64,000 nucleotides of DNA from Loxodes magnus (Eukaryota > Ciliophora > Karyorelictea > Loxodida > Loxodidae), in the NCBI GenBank assembly GCA_946699065.1, contig CAMPDV010000213.1, positions 62,001 through 126,000 on the forward strand. The letters are read 5' to 3'. Position 1 is the stretch's first letter, and each line of letters opens with the position of its first letter. The notes under the pieces are model-generated. The model saw nothing but the letters and a program-made list of their open reading frames with translations. It did not search any database and was not told the origin of the DNA. This document shows, piece by piece, positions 21,826 to 35,399 of this stretch. The position numbers and the translations under genes are program-made.

Positions 21826-23640
21826 ACATCTTTCATGTTTTATATCTTTAAATTAATTATCCTTTTTATAATTATCTATAGTGTAATGAGCTACCCAATT
21901 TATTACTACTATTTCAGCCAATCAAATATAATAAAACTAATCCTTTTTAAATCATTACCATTATTATTTTAAATCACTCCTATTTATTCAAAACACTATT
22001 ATTCAGTTATGCATCATTCTACACTCACTCATTATTTTAACACTCGATTCACCACTATTATCCACATATCAAATCAATGCTTTCTGGAGTTCTTAACTTT
22101 ACCTGCTAAAGAAATCCATACTATCTCTAACTTCCCCTGCTGAGAAGAATTTTCCTCTAGAAGCTAAATTTTAAAACTATAAATGCTGATTTGTTAGTTA
22201 TTTCTTTTTCTTTCCTTACAGAATTGCTATTTATTACTTTACTCTTCTATAATCTAAATCTCTTCAAACTGCATATATATTCCCAATTTTAGGTTTCAGC
22301 AGCATTTCCTCAATAATTAGTCCTTTAAATCTTAAGTAACTTAACTGCTTTTAATCAAAGTAATAGCTACCTCATTCTTATGATACCTTACTAAATTGTA
22401 ACGATTAAATCACTTTAAAAATCTTAACTACAAATACTTAATCATAAGGTATAGAACAATCTATTATAACCTCTAGACACATTTAAAGTTCCAGTCTCAA
22501 TGATTACCTTAGACTGTATTAATATAGCTAGGCTTCTCTTATAAACTCAGAGCTTTAATGTTTTATTTGTTTTTTTCTAAGAAATATATAGGAATAGCTA
22601 TAACAATGGTATAACTTAACCTTATTTAGTAAAATATTAAGAATAAAGAAGATAGTAGATAATAGATAATAAAGAGATTAGTTTTAATAAAGGATTATAT
22701 AATAACTATTAAATTGTCTTTATTAGCAATAACTAGTTACTACTTATATATTAGATACTATACTTCTATTATCTTTAATTCTATTAAGCTAATTAATATT
22801 ATTAGTCTTATCTAAATTTTTTAAACTTAAAATTTAACTGTGATAATGCTGTTGTAGTTATATGATATATTATTGCTAGAGTCTCCTTTTTATCTGCAAG
22901 TAATATAATCTGCTTTAGTTATAAATCTAATGCCTTTAAATGTCTATTTTATTAATCTTATTAGTGTTGTTTTTTCATCTAAAACAGATATTTCTCTGCC
23001 AGTCATCTGATGCTATTTATGTTCTAGTTATATACTAGCAATAGATAAAATTATCTATCATGCTCAATCCTTTTTCTTGATTTATATCTATGATATCTTT
23101 AATATCTTAAAGTGATATTAATTAATTAAACGTTTGTTAGTCAAATCTTGTAATAAAAAGTTCTTAAAAATAGTAACTGGATTAAAGGTCTATCGGCATA
23201 GAAGATAGAACGATGAAGGAGTTAAACTAGGATAAAGAAAAATAAGCTTATAAAGCCAGCAAGAAGCTGATTAAGCTAGTACTAGATTGAATGTGGATAG
23301 ATACAAGTGGATAATGATAACTAGGAAATGTGTCTGATTATATAAGAAACTGAACTAGATTTTTATTTAACTTAGTTGAGAAATATTATTGATTAGAATG
23401 CTGTTTCGGTTTAAGATTCGGGTAGCTGAACTAATCATATCATCCTATTTGGTAAATTTAAACTTAAAGCTTGTAGGTTTTACCCAAGTAACACTGGTAA
23501 TTGATAAAAATTTTAAAGTAGCCAAATCTGGAGATTTAGACAAGAATTATATGAAAGGTAAAGATAAAGCTTAATAGAATGCAAAGCTCGATTTAGAGAT
23601 AAGTTAAAAAGAAAATTAGCTGGTACTGAAAGTGTAAAAG
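21826..23640. other. AT-rich interval, only weak coding hints
   Basis: Short open frames occur around 23380-23570 (+; e.g. LVNLNLKLVGFTQVTLVIDK). They lack a clear start or family. The stretch just upstream of the 23.7-24.7 kb gene may be its decayed 5' part. Confidence 0.3.
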
Positions 23641-23689
23641 TGAAGTTAATACTGTAAAGCTAAGGGTAGAAAATGAGATCTTAGAACTT

Positions 23690-24655
23690 ATCGTTAGCAA
23701 ACTGTATAAAAAAACTACATCACTAAAATTGAACGCTCTATAACAGATTTTGATTATTACTATATCTATTTCTTAACTTCTAGAAACGTGTGCTACAACT
23801 AATAATTTATTTTCAATGAAGAAGATTAGTATCTAGTAGAGGTAAAATCTCACCAAGTAATTAACTTCAGTAATATTTAGAAAAGCAGCTCAAGGGATAG
23901 ATAAGGAAGACTTATAGCGATAAATTATCAAGAAGTAACTTTTCAAAGTTAATAGTCTTACCGACTCCATTAGCTTTAAATTTAAATATTATTAATCCTA
24001 AGAAACTTAAAAAAGCAACAATCATCAAAGTACTTTTATCTTAAAGTTGTTCGATTATATAGCTAGTAATTATTATTTTAGATTTATAGAGTAGCAGTCT
24101 ACAGTAGCTCAATAGTCTCTCAATTGAATTTGTATTCCAATCCTATAAAAAGATAGTTTGAAGGAACATTCAACTTAGCGATAATATGGATTCACTTCAG
24201 AAGATCAACTAGAATACTAATCTTAACAGAAGCAGATATAGAAGAATTACCCCCACCACTTTAAAACAGTTAGCTTATAAAGAAAAGATAATTTGCTTGA
24301 GATAATTGGATATTCTAATAATATAGAATGTGGCTATATTGTCAGGAAATACTCTAAATTTTATCTTTAGAAGGGACAGAAAATAAGGTCTAACTGTAGT
24401 TTTATTGCTTCTGACAAAAATCCCTTTAAGAAAAATAGATTTAGAAGCTTGAATCACCCAGATTATTTAGAGCTAAAAAGCGCAAAATTAGAAGAAAGAC
24501 TAAGTAAAAAAACAGGGTTATTTGCATTAATATCTTAAAAGGATATAAAAAGGACTAAACCTTATATAAACCTGCTTTATAAAAGATAAAGAAAATTATA
24601 AAAGTTTAAGGATGTAATTAATAAGAAGTTCATCTAAAAAGATTAGACTCAATGA
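23690..24655 (+). pseudogene. Unknown gene family 1, member a
   Basis: Several frames join into one protein-like region. The first part reads RSITDFDYYYIYFLTSRN then INYQEVTFQSQQSYRLHQ. Near 24150-24250 another frame gives LILTEADIEELPPPL. From 24179 a continuous frame runs to TGA 24653, with HHFKTVSLQRKDNLLEIIGY, SNNIECGYIVRKYSKFYL, SFIASDKNPFKKNRF and SLNHPDYLELKSAKLEERL. Member b (26870-27900) shares KTV-x-L, IIGYSNN-x-E and SL-x-HPD at matching spacing. No known family is recognised. Frameshifts argue for a decayed gene, although the last 158 codons are intact. Confidence 0.5.
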
Positions 24656-26869
24656 AAACATCAATAGTTTATGGATATAAATGTTTAGCAAATGCAATTT
24701 GATAGTTAAAGACTAAAGGTTTAGAATAAAGAGTTGAATAGTTGTATGATAACTGAATAAAAATGTATTTTTTAGTTTAGACTTATGTTAATAATTTGAA
24801 ATTTAAAGATGTTATTAGTAAAGATTTATCTTCTCTCTATATAATTTTTAAGATGATAATTTTGAAATAGATTTGAATCATAAACTATTATATGTTTAGC
24901 AAAATGTAAAAAAGGGAAATATTTTGGTATGGCTGGTAAGATAATGGTAATATTTGAAATTAGATTAGAATGATGAAATATAGTAATTAACTTAAAGCTA
25001 CTCTATTGATTTAAATAATATCTTATCTTTTTGTATTTTATTCTTTGGTAATTATTAGTTATTAATTTAGATTTAAGGTAGCACTTAGGTATTTTAATAA
25101 GGTTTGAATGATGATTGATTAGTGTTATTTGAATAAGAAGCAGAGAGGTATAATAATAAAGATGGTTTAGTTAAATTAATAAATAACTACTTAATAAAGG
25201 GTTGATATTCCTTTCTCTCTTTAAATTAATCTCTCTGAATTCTATAATTTAAATATTTGGCTCTAATCTGCTTAATCTTGTGTAGCTTAATTTCTTAAAT
25301 AAGATTTAAAGTTGTTGTTCTGTAATTGAGCATTTTAGTTTTTCAGCTGTAAGTTTGAGTCTGTTTAGAAGAAATTAGACTTAATTTGTATGTTGACTTA
25401 AAGGTTTGTTGTAAGGTAAATCTGATTGAATAAATAGTTAGGATTTAGATAGATAGTAAGTATGTATTGATGATTAGTACTTTAGGTTTGTATATGATTA
25501 AGCCTGATTATTGATATGATGCTATATGGTGTTTTAGAATGGTATATTTAATTTAGAATTAACTACTAGACAATTTAACTAAAACCTTTATTTTCATATA
25601 AGTTTAAGTTTATTATTCTAATGTATAAATAGCTCTTTTAGTAATTATGCTTGCTACACATCAACTACAGAGCTAACTTATTATACCATATCTTCCATAA
25701 ACCTATCCACAATCTTATGGCCTTCTAAGTTTTTACTTTTAAATTCAAAAAATAAAATGCAACAATTTTCCCTACTATTATACTTATGAAATATATAGGA
25801 ATAAATTATCATTTATGAAATATACCTATGGCTAACATAGATACAAAATCATAATAACCTTAATCAAATCCATAAAAGCTAAAACTAATTCATTATTTCA
25901 ATTAACACTACATAAGTAGTTAAGATAACACAACTAAAACACAAACAAAAAACCATTATTTAGTAGTAAGTACAACTATTTATCAAAATCAATCCCATAC
26001 ATTTCAAAAGTCCTAGTAGAGACGCTTTAATTTAATAGTCATTCAAAAAATTAACATAATTGCTCATAATTAAGCTTAAGATTATTAAAACACTAATTTT
26101 AATCTAAGGCTTACACTATACTAATTCATTTCTCTTTTTTAATCAACATCAACTAGTTATATAGATATCATTATCTAATCTTATTGCCTTCAATTCTCCT
26201 TTTTAATAACTCAATATTCTAAACTATTATATTCATTCCTAACTAAATAATACATAGTCTTCCTATACCAATATTATCTCTTTAATCATCATCAGCTTAA
26301 GTCATCAATCATCATACCACTCCTTATTCTCGCTTCAGTTTAACATACTCCTTATCAGTCATCTGCTAATTGTCATAACCATATCCATCATACTCATTCA
26401 TACTACTATATCATACTATCTTTAATATCTTTAAAATTCTATTCTAGTTTCAACTTTTAGCCAATCCTTTAAAAAACCCATCATAACCTTAAAAACCAAG
26501 CTACAATTAAAGCTTCTACAAATATAAAGTCTTCATTTAAGCTAGTCACTAGATTAGGTGCAAATGTAGATAATCATAATTACCAATAATATAACAAACT
26601 GTCACTACATTTAAAGGGATATTCTAAATTCAACATATCCAAACTATAACTATCACTAACCAACCCCATTCCACTCTCAACCATTTCATATCATCTAATC
26701 CTTTAAATATCAAACCTAAACTATTTACTATCTCCACTCTTATATTCACATTATATCAAACCTAAATTATTTAACAGAGACTAAAAGCTAGACACAAAGG
26801 GAAAAAGCGAAGCTAAAACAGAAAGCTGAAGGAGAAAATTAAATCTTAGGATTTATTGATAATAGACTG
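24656..26869. other. AT-rich interval between the two family 1 members
   Basis: No convincing frame is seen. From about 25600 the composition changes from G-containing to C-containing (GTTTAG-like words give way to CTAAAC-like words). This suggests that the strand carrying ancestral coding sequence switches. Confidence 0.3.
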
Positions 26870-27900
26870 TACCAGAAGCTGAATCCACAAAATTAAGACT
26901 CTTCAACATAGTTTTGTTTATTCATATAACTACTTCTTACCTGCTCTAGAAATGTGTTGCAACTAATTATCTACTGAGGTCTTTTAAAGAAGAACATTAG
27001 TCCCTAATCAGGAGAAAGCAATATCAAGTAATTAAAATAGTAAGACTAAAACAATCAGATAAGCAGTGCAAACGAATAGCTTAAGAAGACTTAAAGAATA
27101 GCTCTGATCTATAAAGAAGTAGCTTTTCTAAGCTATTTGTCTTACCAACTTCATTATTTTAAAAATTTTTATTTTATTTAATACTAAGAAACATAAATAA
27201 TTCCAATTATCCAATTTCTTTAAACCTAAAATTCCTCTATCACATAATTAGTGAAAACTACTTTAGATTTATACAATATTAGTCTAATAGTAACTTAATA
27301 ATTATATAACTTAGTTCTGCTTTTATCCTATAAAAGATAATTTTATGCAATCCTCAGCTTATTCATTAAAGGCTTACTATATAAGATTGCTTCAAACTTT
27401 ATCTTAAAAACAACTTATAATAGATGCCCTATCCCTTCAAAAACAGTTTATTTAGAAGAAAAGACAATTGTCTTTACTATAATTGGATATAGCAATAACA
27501 CAGAATGGACCTAAATGGTCAGTCAAAGATTACTAGCCTTCTTTAAACGAGAGATAAAAGTAAGATCTTGCAGTAAGTTAACCTCACCTCAAAGACAAAG
27601 TCACTAAAAATGGAACCAAAAGCTTGTATCACCCAGATAGTTCAGATCCAGGAGTATAAGACTAGAGATAGACTAAGAAAAAAAGCAGGCTGGAGAACAT
27701 TTACATTTTTAATAGTTTAAAAAGGATAAATACCTCATGCAACAACTTAAGCTTAAGAAGCCAAAGAAAAACAGATAATATAATGATCTTATTTTTATTC
27801 CTAAATTGCTAGTTTCAATAACTTCTTTCCCTATTAACTATTTCTTTCTCATAATTTCTTCTGAAATTCCTTTCTACTAATTAATTTTTCTTCAATAATT
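26870..27900 (+). pseudogene. Unknown gene family 1, member b
   Basis: A paralog of 23690-24655. Shared DNA includes CTAGAAA-TGTG-TGCAACTAA near 26945, GAAGTAGCTTTTCTAAG near 27118, and the downstream block. From about 27370 one frame reads FILKTTYNRCPIPSKTVYLE, TIVFTIIGYSNNTEWTQM, VSQRLLAFFKREIKVRSC. The SLYHPD counterpart of member a lies in another frame, so a frameshift occurred near 27590. It ends without a clear stop near 27900. Confidence 0.45.
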
Positions 27901-28500
27901 CAAAACTTCATATCTTGCTTCTTACTAAAATAATCTTTTTATTCAAATTGCACTATCCACCTATGCCCAGCTTTTGTTCTTCTTTTATAATAAAAATAGA
28001 GGTATTTGGAGTTTAATTTTTTATATCTTAGATAGTTTACATTTTATTGAAGAAACTTTAAGATTTATATTTGAGCATAACCAAAACAAAAGATTTAATT
28101 TATCTTCGCTTGATAGGTTTTCTAATTTGATTCTACGTCTAAAAGTAATAAAATTTTACAAATAGAACTAAATGTTGGTATAACACCTTCTTATTACAAA
28201 TAAAGGTAAAACTTAGATACTAATATGATATCATGTTTGATTAGTATGTTTAAGTCCTTAAAGATTGACTTTAAATAAAAGAAGAAAGTATCTTCTGATA
28301 TGTAAGATATATTCTTACTAATTTATGAAGTTTATAAGATTTAAGACTTTTAAAATTCTTCAGTATGATATTTTAAATAAGATAAGGTTTATACTTAAAT
28401 TATTATTTAAATGCTTAGATGTTTAGCTTATGTTTTTTATAATTTGAATGAACTCCTAAATTTGCTAATCTTTTATTTCAAAATTTAAAATTCTTAATTA
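27901..28500. other. Spacer between convergent gene remnants
   Basis: No supported gene. The next recognisable coding strand is minus. Confidence 0.3.
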
Positions 28501-29850
28501 TTAAAATTTGTTGTATTTCTTTAGTAATGCTTTTACATTTCATTTTTATCCTTTCCATTTCATATGAAAATATAGATATTCTTTAGTATAAGTAATTTCC
28601 TTTCATTTTATCTATTATTCTATTAGTAATCTTAAATATCTGCAAGATCCAAGCCTTTGATTCAATTTTCTCAGTAAGTTTATCGTCTGAGTAGTTAAAG
28701 CTACAACTCTATTTTATTGTTTCTCTTTTCTTAATAAAGATCTATGGGCTTTTTCTTAGTATTTAGAGTCACTCGCAATTTATCATATCTTACTGCTAAC
28801 AAGTTTCTTTATTTATCTTTAAGAACAACTTTTCAATAACTCTTGATTGTTTCAGATTAATATAAAATAATATCTTCTTGAGATATCTATTTAATAGCTA
28901 AGCTTATAGTGTTAGAAGTGGTAATTTTATAATATCATTATTAGCTAAAAGTATCTTTGCTTTACTTTTATCTTTAACAAACTTATTCTTACCCAAGTTT
29001 GCCTTATGTTTTCTTAAAACTATTTAGAAATTATCACCTTAACAATTCATTTTTCAAGTCTCAGCATTTTCATTTTTTCTTAACTTTTTCCCTTTCAATA
29101 GTAGCTTACAGATACCAAATAGCTTAATCTCTTAATTAACAGTCTATTTTGATTTAATGTCTGACTTTAATATCTTTTTATTCTAATTCTTTCCTTTTAT
29201 GCGACTTTAAATGTTTCCTTCTTCAATACTTTACAAATAATACTTTAAACTAGCATTTAACTTAATACTTTCTTACACAGCTTTATAGATAGTTAGTTAA
29301 GTTCAGCTTAAGTTACAGGCTTCTATTATATTTACTCTATTTAACATACCAATTCAAGTACAAAACAAACTCAACATACCATTAGTACCAATAAAGGCTT
29401 AATATCTTTAAATTATTGTAGGAAGTGCTCCTAACTTAATAACAGGCTTGCTAATTATCAATCTTTTCTCACCGATAATATTCATTTCCCTTAAGTAATT
29501 AACCTTCAAATTTCAATCCTTTAAAAAACTTTACTCTATTACCATTTTTCTTAATTGAAATACCGTTTTGAACTAAGTTTATCAGTCAATTTATTTTAAG
29601 CTCAAATCTTACTATATCCCTTTTATGATCTAACAATTTCCCTAATTAGCCAAATCCTCTATATTAACTTTTTTGTATATCAAACAGCCATCTTATCTAG
29701 ATACTTTCTTTGAGTTATATCCTACTACTTCCCTTCTACGAACTTCAATTTTGATAATTTCCTACTTTTATTTCCGTTTTAATTGCCTCTATTATTTACC
29801 AATCTCCTTTAGTTTAAATATCTTTTCTTTTATCATACATTTTATTATTA
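28500..29850 (-). pseudogene. Unknown gene family 2, member a (paralog of 38.8-40.2 kb)
   Basis: The minus strand contains, in order, a GIQ/EIIKIEV region (29770), IRWLFDIQ (29690), then NIIEACNLS-[TGA]-TQLTIYKAVQES (29330-29270). GKNQNKKILKSDIKSKQTV and NQEIKLFGICKLLLKGKK follow (29200-29110). The last three blocks match NIIEGNKIN-[TGA]-SQLIIYEVLQEN, KNRSKKIIKLKTKLKQTV and NQEMKLF...FGICQLL of 38824-40180. Further downstream LGKNKFVKDKSKAKILLANN (28980) and YDKLRVTLNTKKKPIDLY (28760) are readable. The last part resembles the C-terminal half of the 31.4-30.8 kb ORF. Frameshifts are several. Function unknown. Confidence 0.5.
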
Positions 29851-30759
29851 GGCTAAGCAATTATTTTTAATCTCTTTCAATTAAACTCTGTAAATGATAG
29901 CTTTAATCATATTTTTCACTTTTATAGTTTAGCATTCTTCTTATAATCTCTCTTGAGTTCTATAAAATAAATTAATTTTAGTCTATTATTGCTTTGCTTT
30001 TTATATAGTCTTATTTTGGTCTTTTACATAATGAAATTTATCATAGCAACATAATTATAAAGTTAATTTATATAAATCTTCGTTCTTTTTTCCGAAATAG
30101 TGTTATTCTTTTATCGTCAGTCTGAGTGACTTCTATCTCTATGAGTTAATAATTTAACTTTCTCATTGACATATATTTCAGCTAACTGATACTAGTTTAA
30201 AAGTTTAACTCTGTTAGTCTTCTAAATAAGCTGTATCAGCAGCTTCTCTTTTCTTCTACTCTCTCAACTTTTAATTAATTTTCTTTTTAGTCTAAAATTT
30301 AGGTAGTTTCAGTTACAACTTTAGCATCACAGAGTATCTAGGTCTAAGCGAAGAAATTTGGAGAGTAAAATTTTAAAAAGGGAAAATAGGAAACTTAATT
30401 TATTGTTTAGTATCTAATTCCTAAATCTATTACACTTCAATAATTATAAATCTGTTTTATCTTAGATATTATTAATCTTTATACCTTCTTACTCACAATC
30501 ATCACATAAATTAGTTATTAAAATTCCTTTTAGCTTCACTCTAATGTGAATAGATATCTTTTGTCATGTTAGACTAGCTCTTATTCATTTATAGCTTTTT
30601 TAATACTAAGAGTTTTAGTTCTTGATAAATCTTCTTTTATTCATTTTTTAAACTTAAGAATTTAGAGAGTTTAGCTGTATTTTTATTGGCTACAGTCTTA
30701 ATTTGCTAGTTCTTTTTTATAAGTATTAAATTCAAATCTTCTGCTTTTTTCTTATCTTT
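29851..30759. other. T-rich interval, probably decayed minus-strand coding DNA
   Basis: T-rich plus strand like the neighbouring minus-strand genes. No frame is good enough to call. Confidence 0.3.
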
Positions 30760-31404
30760 TCAAGGTTATATTATTCTAATAGGTATTTTTCCTTTCCAAG
30801 TTAATCTAAACCCTTTTATTTTAAAATTCACCTAATTATCCTTTATCTCTAGTTTATTATTATAAATTCTAAAGTTTATTTGGACGCTCCCAGTTTTTAA
30901 TTAATTTGCTAAGTAAGTTTATCGTCTGAAGTGTAATAAGCCTGAAAACCCTATTTCATACTTTGTCTCTTTTCTAAATATAGATAGGCAAGTTTTGTCT
31001 TAACATATAGAGTTTAGCCTATCTGCTATAACTAGTGATTTAACTTTACTTTCTAAGTTTATTCTCCAAACTGCAATATAGAGTTTTTTATTTCTTATTT
31101 TCAGCTTAGCTTTAATATCCTTTTTTTAGTTACTATTAGATTTAAGTTCCAACAATTATACTTTAGTTTATAGCTATAATAGCAGGTATTAGGAAAGGAG
31201 AAATAACTAATACTTGGAATAAAAATTAGCTTTAGGTTAGTTAAACTTGGTAATTATCTTCCAGTGGTGTTCGAAATGCTATATAGAGCAAACTTGTAAT
31301 GCTATCTATTATTCATAAATCATATTATTCTATAACAATAAAAGGTAGAAGTAAGATACTAGATTTAATAAACTGTTCTGAAAAAGGCTTTTGCTATGAC
31401 TCAT
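30760..31404 (-). CDS. Unknown ORF, 214 codons, TGA-free
   Basis: From ATG 31404 to TGA 30762-30760 the minus strand is open in one phase with the ciliate code. The first half is hydrophobic and less convincing. The second half is protein-like: KAKLKIRNKKLYIAVWRINL, KSLVIADRLNSICQDKT, EIGFSGLLHFRRQTYLANQL, QVNFKIKGFRLTWKGKIPIR. Trp codons are TGG. A diverged relative of the middle part (FRRQTY and the preceding charged block) occurs in the gene at about 28760-28680. No known domain is seen. It may be an intact member of an element-borne family or a late-stage pseudogene. Confidence 0.45.
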
Positions 31405-33179
31405 AATTAATTTAAAAGCTAAGATATAAAGTAATCTCTTAGATAATAATTATTAATTTTAGCAAACCAGTAAGTATATAACTTATAAACTAAAGATTAA
31501 ACTCATTTCTTTAAATCATTCTTTAAATCTATTTTTACAACACTATTCAATTATATTATAATACTAGTATTCAGTTATTTACCAAAATCTATTTACTACT
31601 ATCTCATTATTATTTCCTATCTATATTCTTTCTCTTACTACCTCAGCTTCTATAAACATTCATCTTTTACAATCAACATCCAGTCAATGCTACCATAAAT
31701 ATGCCTTTCTCTTTTATTATCTTTCCTTCTGAGCTATCTGCTTCATATCTATTAATAACATCCTTGGCTTATGCTATAACAGACTATGTTGGCTGCTTAG
31801 TCTAATTACTAATTATACTTCTTTGGTATCTTTAATATCTAAGACTTTTACTAATAAACATTTACTAGTTTACTTATTAATGAAAAGATCTAACTTAACC
31901 ATATGATAAAATAGTTAAAATAACTAAAATAAGATTAAGAAAAGAACTAGACCAACCAGATTAAAAATAGAGTCAAGTAAACTATTTCTTTCATGCTAAT
32001 CATAATTACCCAATTTACCTAAACTATTTTCCAGATATTCAATTTAAATAACTTAAATTAAGCTTAGAGATATAAAGTGAACCTTATGAGAAGATACTGA
32101 ACTAAATATATATACTAGTGCAAACTTAAAGTACTGCTATCGCATATGCTGACCGATAGTTAAAGTCTCTAAAATAATTATTTAATTAAGATAAAATTTC
32201 TACTTGTTTATTAGCTAGCTAAAGAGAAATCAGGTTAATATTGCCAAATATCACGACTATTTTAATAAAAATTGTTTAGGAAATATCAAATAATAACTAC
32301 TTCTATAATGTTGTTGAAATTTATAGTCCTTTTACTTTTAAGACTTTTATAAGATTAAGTTTATGCAGTATTTTCTATTTAAATCTAATTATTTTTCTTG
32401 ATAATTTCCTAGTTTAAGTTAATAAATTGGATACTCATAACTTGACTCTATAGTCTAATGATGCTTCTATATCTCTTTTTATTATTTTAATTATATTATG
32501 ACATTAGAGTGCTCGATGGCTTTATTTCTGCCCAAATATAAGTTTAAGAATGTATTAGTTGAAGCAATATTCAATCTTAGAGATATTTAGTATTAGTACA
32601 TATAATTGACTAGATATCTATCAAAGGTCTTTAACATCACAAGCTAACTTAAGTTCTTTTAGCATTTAAAACAAAAAGTAATAGACCTAATAACTTGGTG
32701 AATGAAGTTAAATTAATATAGATATCTTTTGATTTTTTAGGATTCTTTATTTAAGTTACTTAAATTATTCTAATTTTTATAATGTTAATACTTAAGATGC
32801 TTATCATTTAGATAGTTAGTTCTTCAATAATACAGCTCTTAGCTTGATGCTAATATCACTCTATTAGCTAAACTAGAAACATAAAAGATTCAATATTACT
32901 CTTTTATAGAAGCATGCTTAATGATATATCTCTATTACTTGATTAGTCTAAAGTTCTTCTCTTAATAACTAGAAAGCTTTAAATCCCTATCTATTTTATA
33001 TTTTACCTTTAAACTTGTAAAATAGTAAGTTACTTAAATCTTACTATAGTTAGCATTTTATATGCTACAGCTTTAGTATCATTCATACCTAATTTTTTAT
33101 AATAGCTTGTCTTTTGTTACTATATTAATAGCTTCCCTTTTCTATTTAACTAGCTTTAATTAATCATATTCACTTTAAA
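31405..33179. other. AT-rich interval without supported gene
   Basis: Only short frames were seen on either strand. Confidence 0.3.
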
Positions 33180-34197
33180 TCGGAGATAATAAAAAGAAAA
33201 GGGATTAAAAGAGAAGGAAAATAAATAAAGGAGGTCAGACTGTTATGATCTATAAGTAGAAAATGCGTGAATAATCCTTAATTATAGGAATAGGACATGG
33301 ATAAGGTAGATAAATATAAGCAATTTAAGTACTAGAAGCAGAAAAATTTGGAGGGTAATATAAAAGAATAATCCTATAAGAAAGAAATCGTAGTAATAGT
33401 AAATTAAATCTTGCAAAATAGAAATAACAAAATGCATTATTAGCTAGTTTAATGATAAGAGACATTATTTATTTCAGAAATACTTTAATATATAAGATAA
33501 TTCTAACTAGCGATTGAGTCAGATTATTTAATAGGCTATACCAAGATTTAGTCTAGGTAATTTAATAAATGTGCTTATTTAAAGAACTGTTTCAGTATAA
33601 GAAAAGATTAACAGAACCAATATTTAAAGACGTTTGACTACTTTTGTCTCAGACTTTCAAGCTAAATTGCAGGCGATACATCAACTATTGAAAGTAGAAT
33701 ATGTAACCAAATTAGAATTGGTTAGAATAACCAGTTTTTCCTACTATAGAAAAACTATTCCTCAGGATATTTAGCATCAAAGTATTATTGGATTCTTAAA
33801 CTAATTCTTTACAATATTTTGGTAATTTAAATAGGAAAGGTATAATATAAGAACGTAATTTAAGCTGGTGATACCTAAGAGTTTAAGGAGTTTCGTAACA
33901 AGGTTTAACATTAAGCCTCGCATAAATACTAAAATCTGCTATGTTTCTTAAAGAAAGAAGTATATAAAGATGCTTAATAAGTATACCCAGAATCTAGATT
34001 AAGAAAGGTAGAGAATGCGAAAAGAAGAATCAAGATCCAAAAGAGATAAAATTTTAAGGGAAATATAAGTTAAATCTAAAAAAGAAAAAAGTGAATTAAA
34101 AATGGAGTAGCTGAGAATGAAGATACGAGATCTCGAACTTGGTGGAAGACTGGTTTTATATTTAAGAAACCAAACTGAAGACAAATTTAAAAGTTGA
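33180..34197 (+). pseudogene. Unknown gene with glycine-rich N-terminal motif and basic C-terminus
   Basis: Three joined frames. Frame 1 (33180-33510) reads DQKRRKINKGGQTVMIYKQK, SLIIGIGHGQGRQIQAIQVL, EAEKFGGQYKR and QQNALLASLMIRDIIYF. Frame 2 (33495-34091) reads ESDYLIGYTKIQSRQF, TFDYFCLRLSSQIAGDTST, NVIQAGDTQEFKEFRNKV, VYPESRLRKVENAKRRIK. Frame 3, to TGA 34195, has IRDLELGGRLVLYLRNQTE. The GIGHGQGRQ stretch loosely recalls a nucleotide-binding loop but lacks a GK[ST]. It shares a 3' block (GAAGTAGCTATTCAAAG) with family 1. Two frameshifts suggest a pseudogene. The unusual density of plausible codons makes it one of the best unknowns in the window. Confidence 0.5.
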
Positions 34198-35399
34198 TAA
34201 GTAGCACAAATTTTTAGCTTAAGAAGATATTTAAAGAAGTAGCTATTCAAAGGAAATTGCTTCCTTATAACTTAATTAGCTTTCAGTTTATTGTTTATAT
34301 ATATTTAAGAATTTAAAAAAGCTTAAAGTATCAAAGTTACTTTTAGTTTAAAATAATTCTTTTAAAAGTTGTTTATTGTGTTCTTAAAATAAAGTAGCTT
34401 ATTAATTAATAGGTTATTCTATTTTATCTATTATATTCTATTTGCTATTTTTAATTTTCTCTTTACTCTTTTTATTTTTATAATTATTGATCTTAGTCAG
34501 TTAATATTATATTTAGATTTGATAGTTAGTCCTCTATGTTTTTTCTTTAGTTATCTATTTTTTCTTTTTATTCTTGAATAACTTGCATCCATATATCTTT
34601 TATAAACCATTATAATAGATATATTAACCTACTTAATCTTAAATATTTAAATCCTGCTAATTTAGTTTCTAGTTAAGTAACTGTGCTATAAACTATCTAT
34701 TTCCTGCTTATTACTCACATTTATCTATAATAATCTCTTCGAGTTAGACATAGTCATTTTATTTGCTACTATTAATTATGTACTTTCGATAAGTTAGAAT
34801 TAATCTTATCTTTTGATCTATCTAATTAGCTTAAAATTTAATTAAAGTACTATTAGCAAATATGAATAACCTAGGAAATTATTAGCTCACTTGCTTCTAG
34901 TATGGTATTTCTAGTAGCAAGCTTTGATTAGTTTATCTGTTATTAAGCTTTACTAAAAATAGCTATTTTATCTTATAAATGCATAGTTTAATTTAATAAT
35001 AACTGCTTTTTTATTTTACTCCTATAGGACCCTAATTTTTTCCTATATAAGTATATTTTAATGATTGTGAGTTGATATTAGGCAAGTATTACATGCAAGT
35101 TAATTATCTCAAGTACATATGATAGATAATTAAAGCTGATGTTCTTTACACAAGTTCTAGACTTTAATTTCAATTTATTTAAGCTCATGAACAACTTAGT
35201 TTATTTAGAGTTATGAAGATTGCAAGCTTAAGCTTTTCCTACTTCCCTCTTAATCTTTCTACAGTATCATTTTGTTACTATTGTTTCCTCAACTAGGTAT
35301 GAGATTTAACTATATTATTAATTTTATTATAGATTAAGTATATTGCTATCTTGACTTCATTTCCCTTCTAACATCAATTAAAAATTTGGTTTTTAAGTT
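34198..35399. other. T-rich interval, no supported gene
   Basis: Likely decayed minus-strand material. No frame is firm. Confidence 0.3.

Noticed and set aside
33270-33330. Walker A ATPase (GIGHGQGRQ) as a packaging or helicase gene
   Set aside because: Lacks the GK[ST] signature and no Walker B or other motif could be placed, so no function is assigned.
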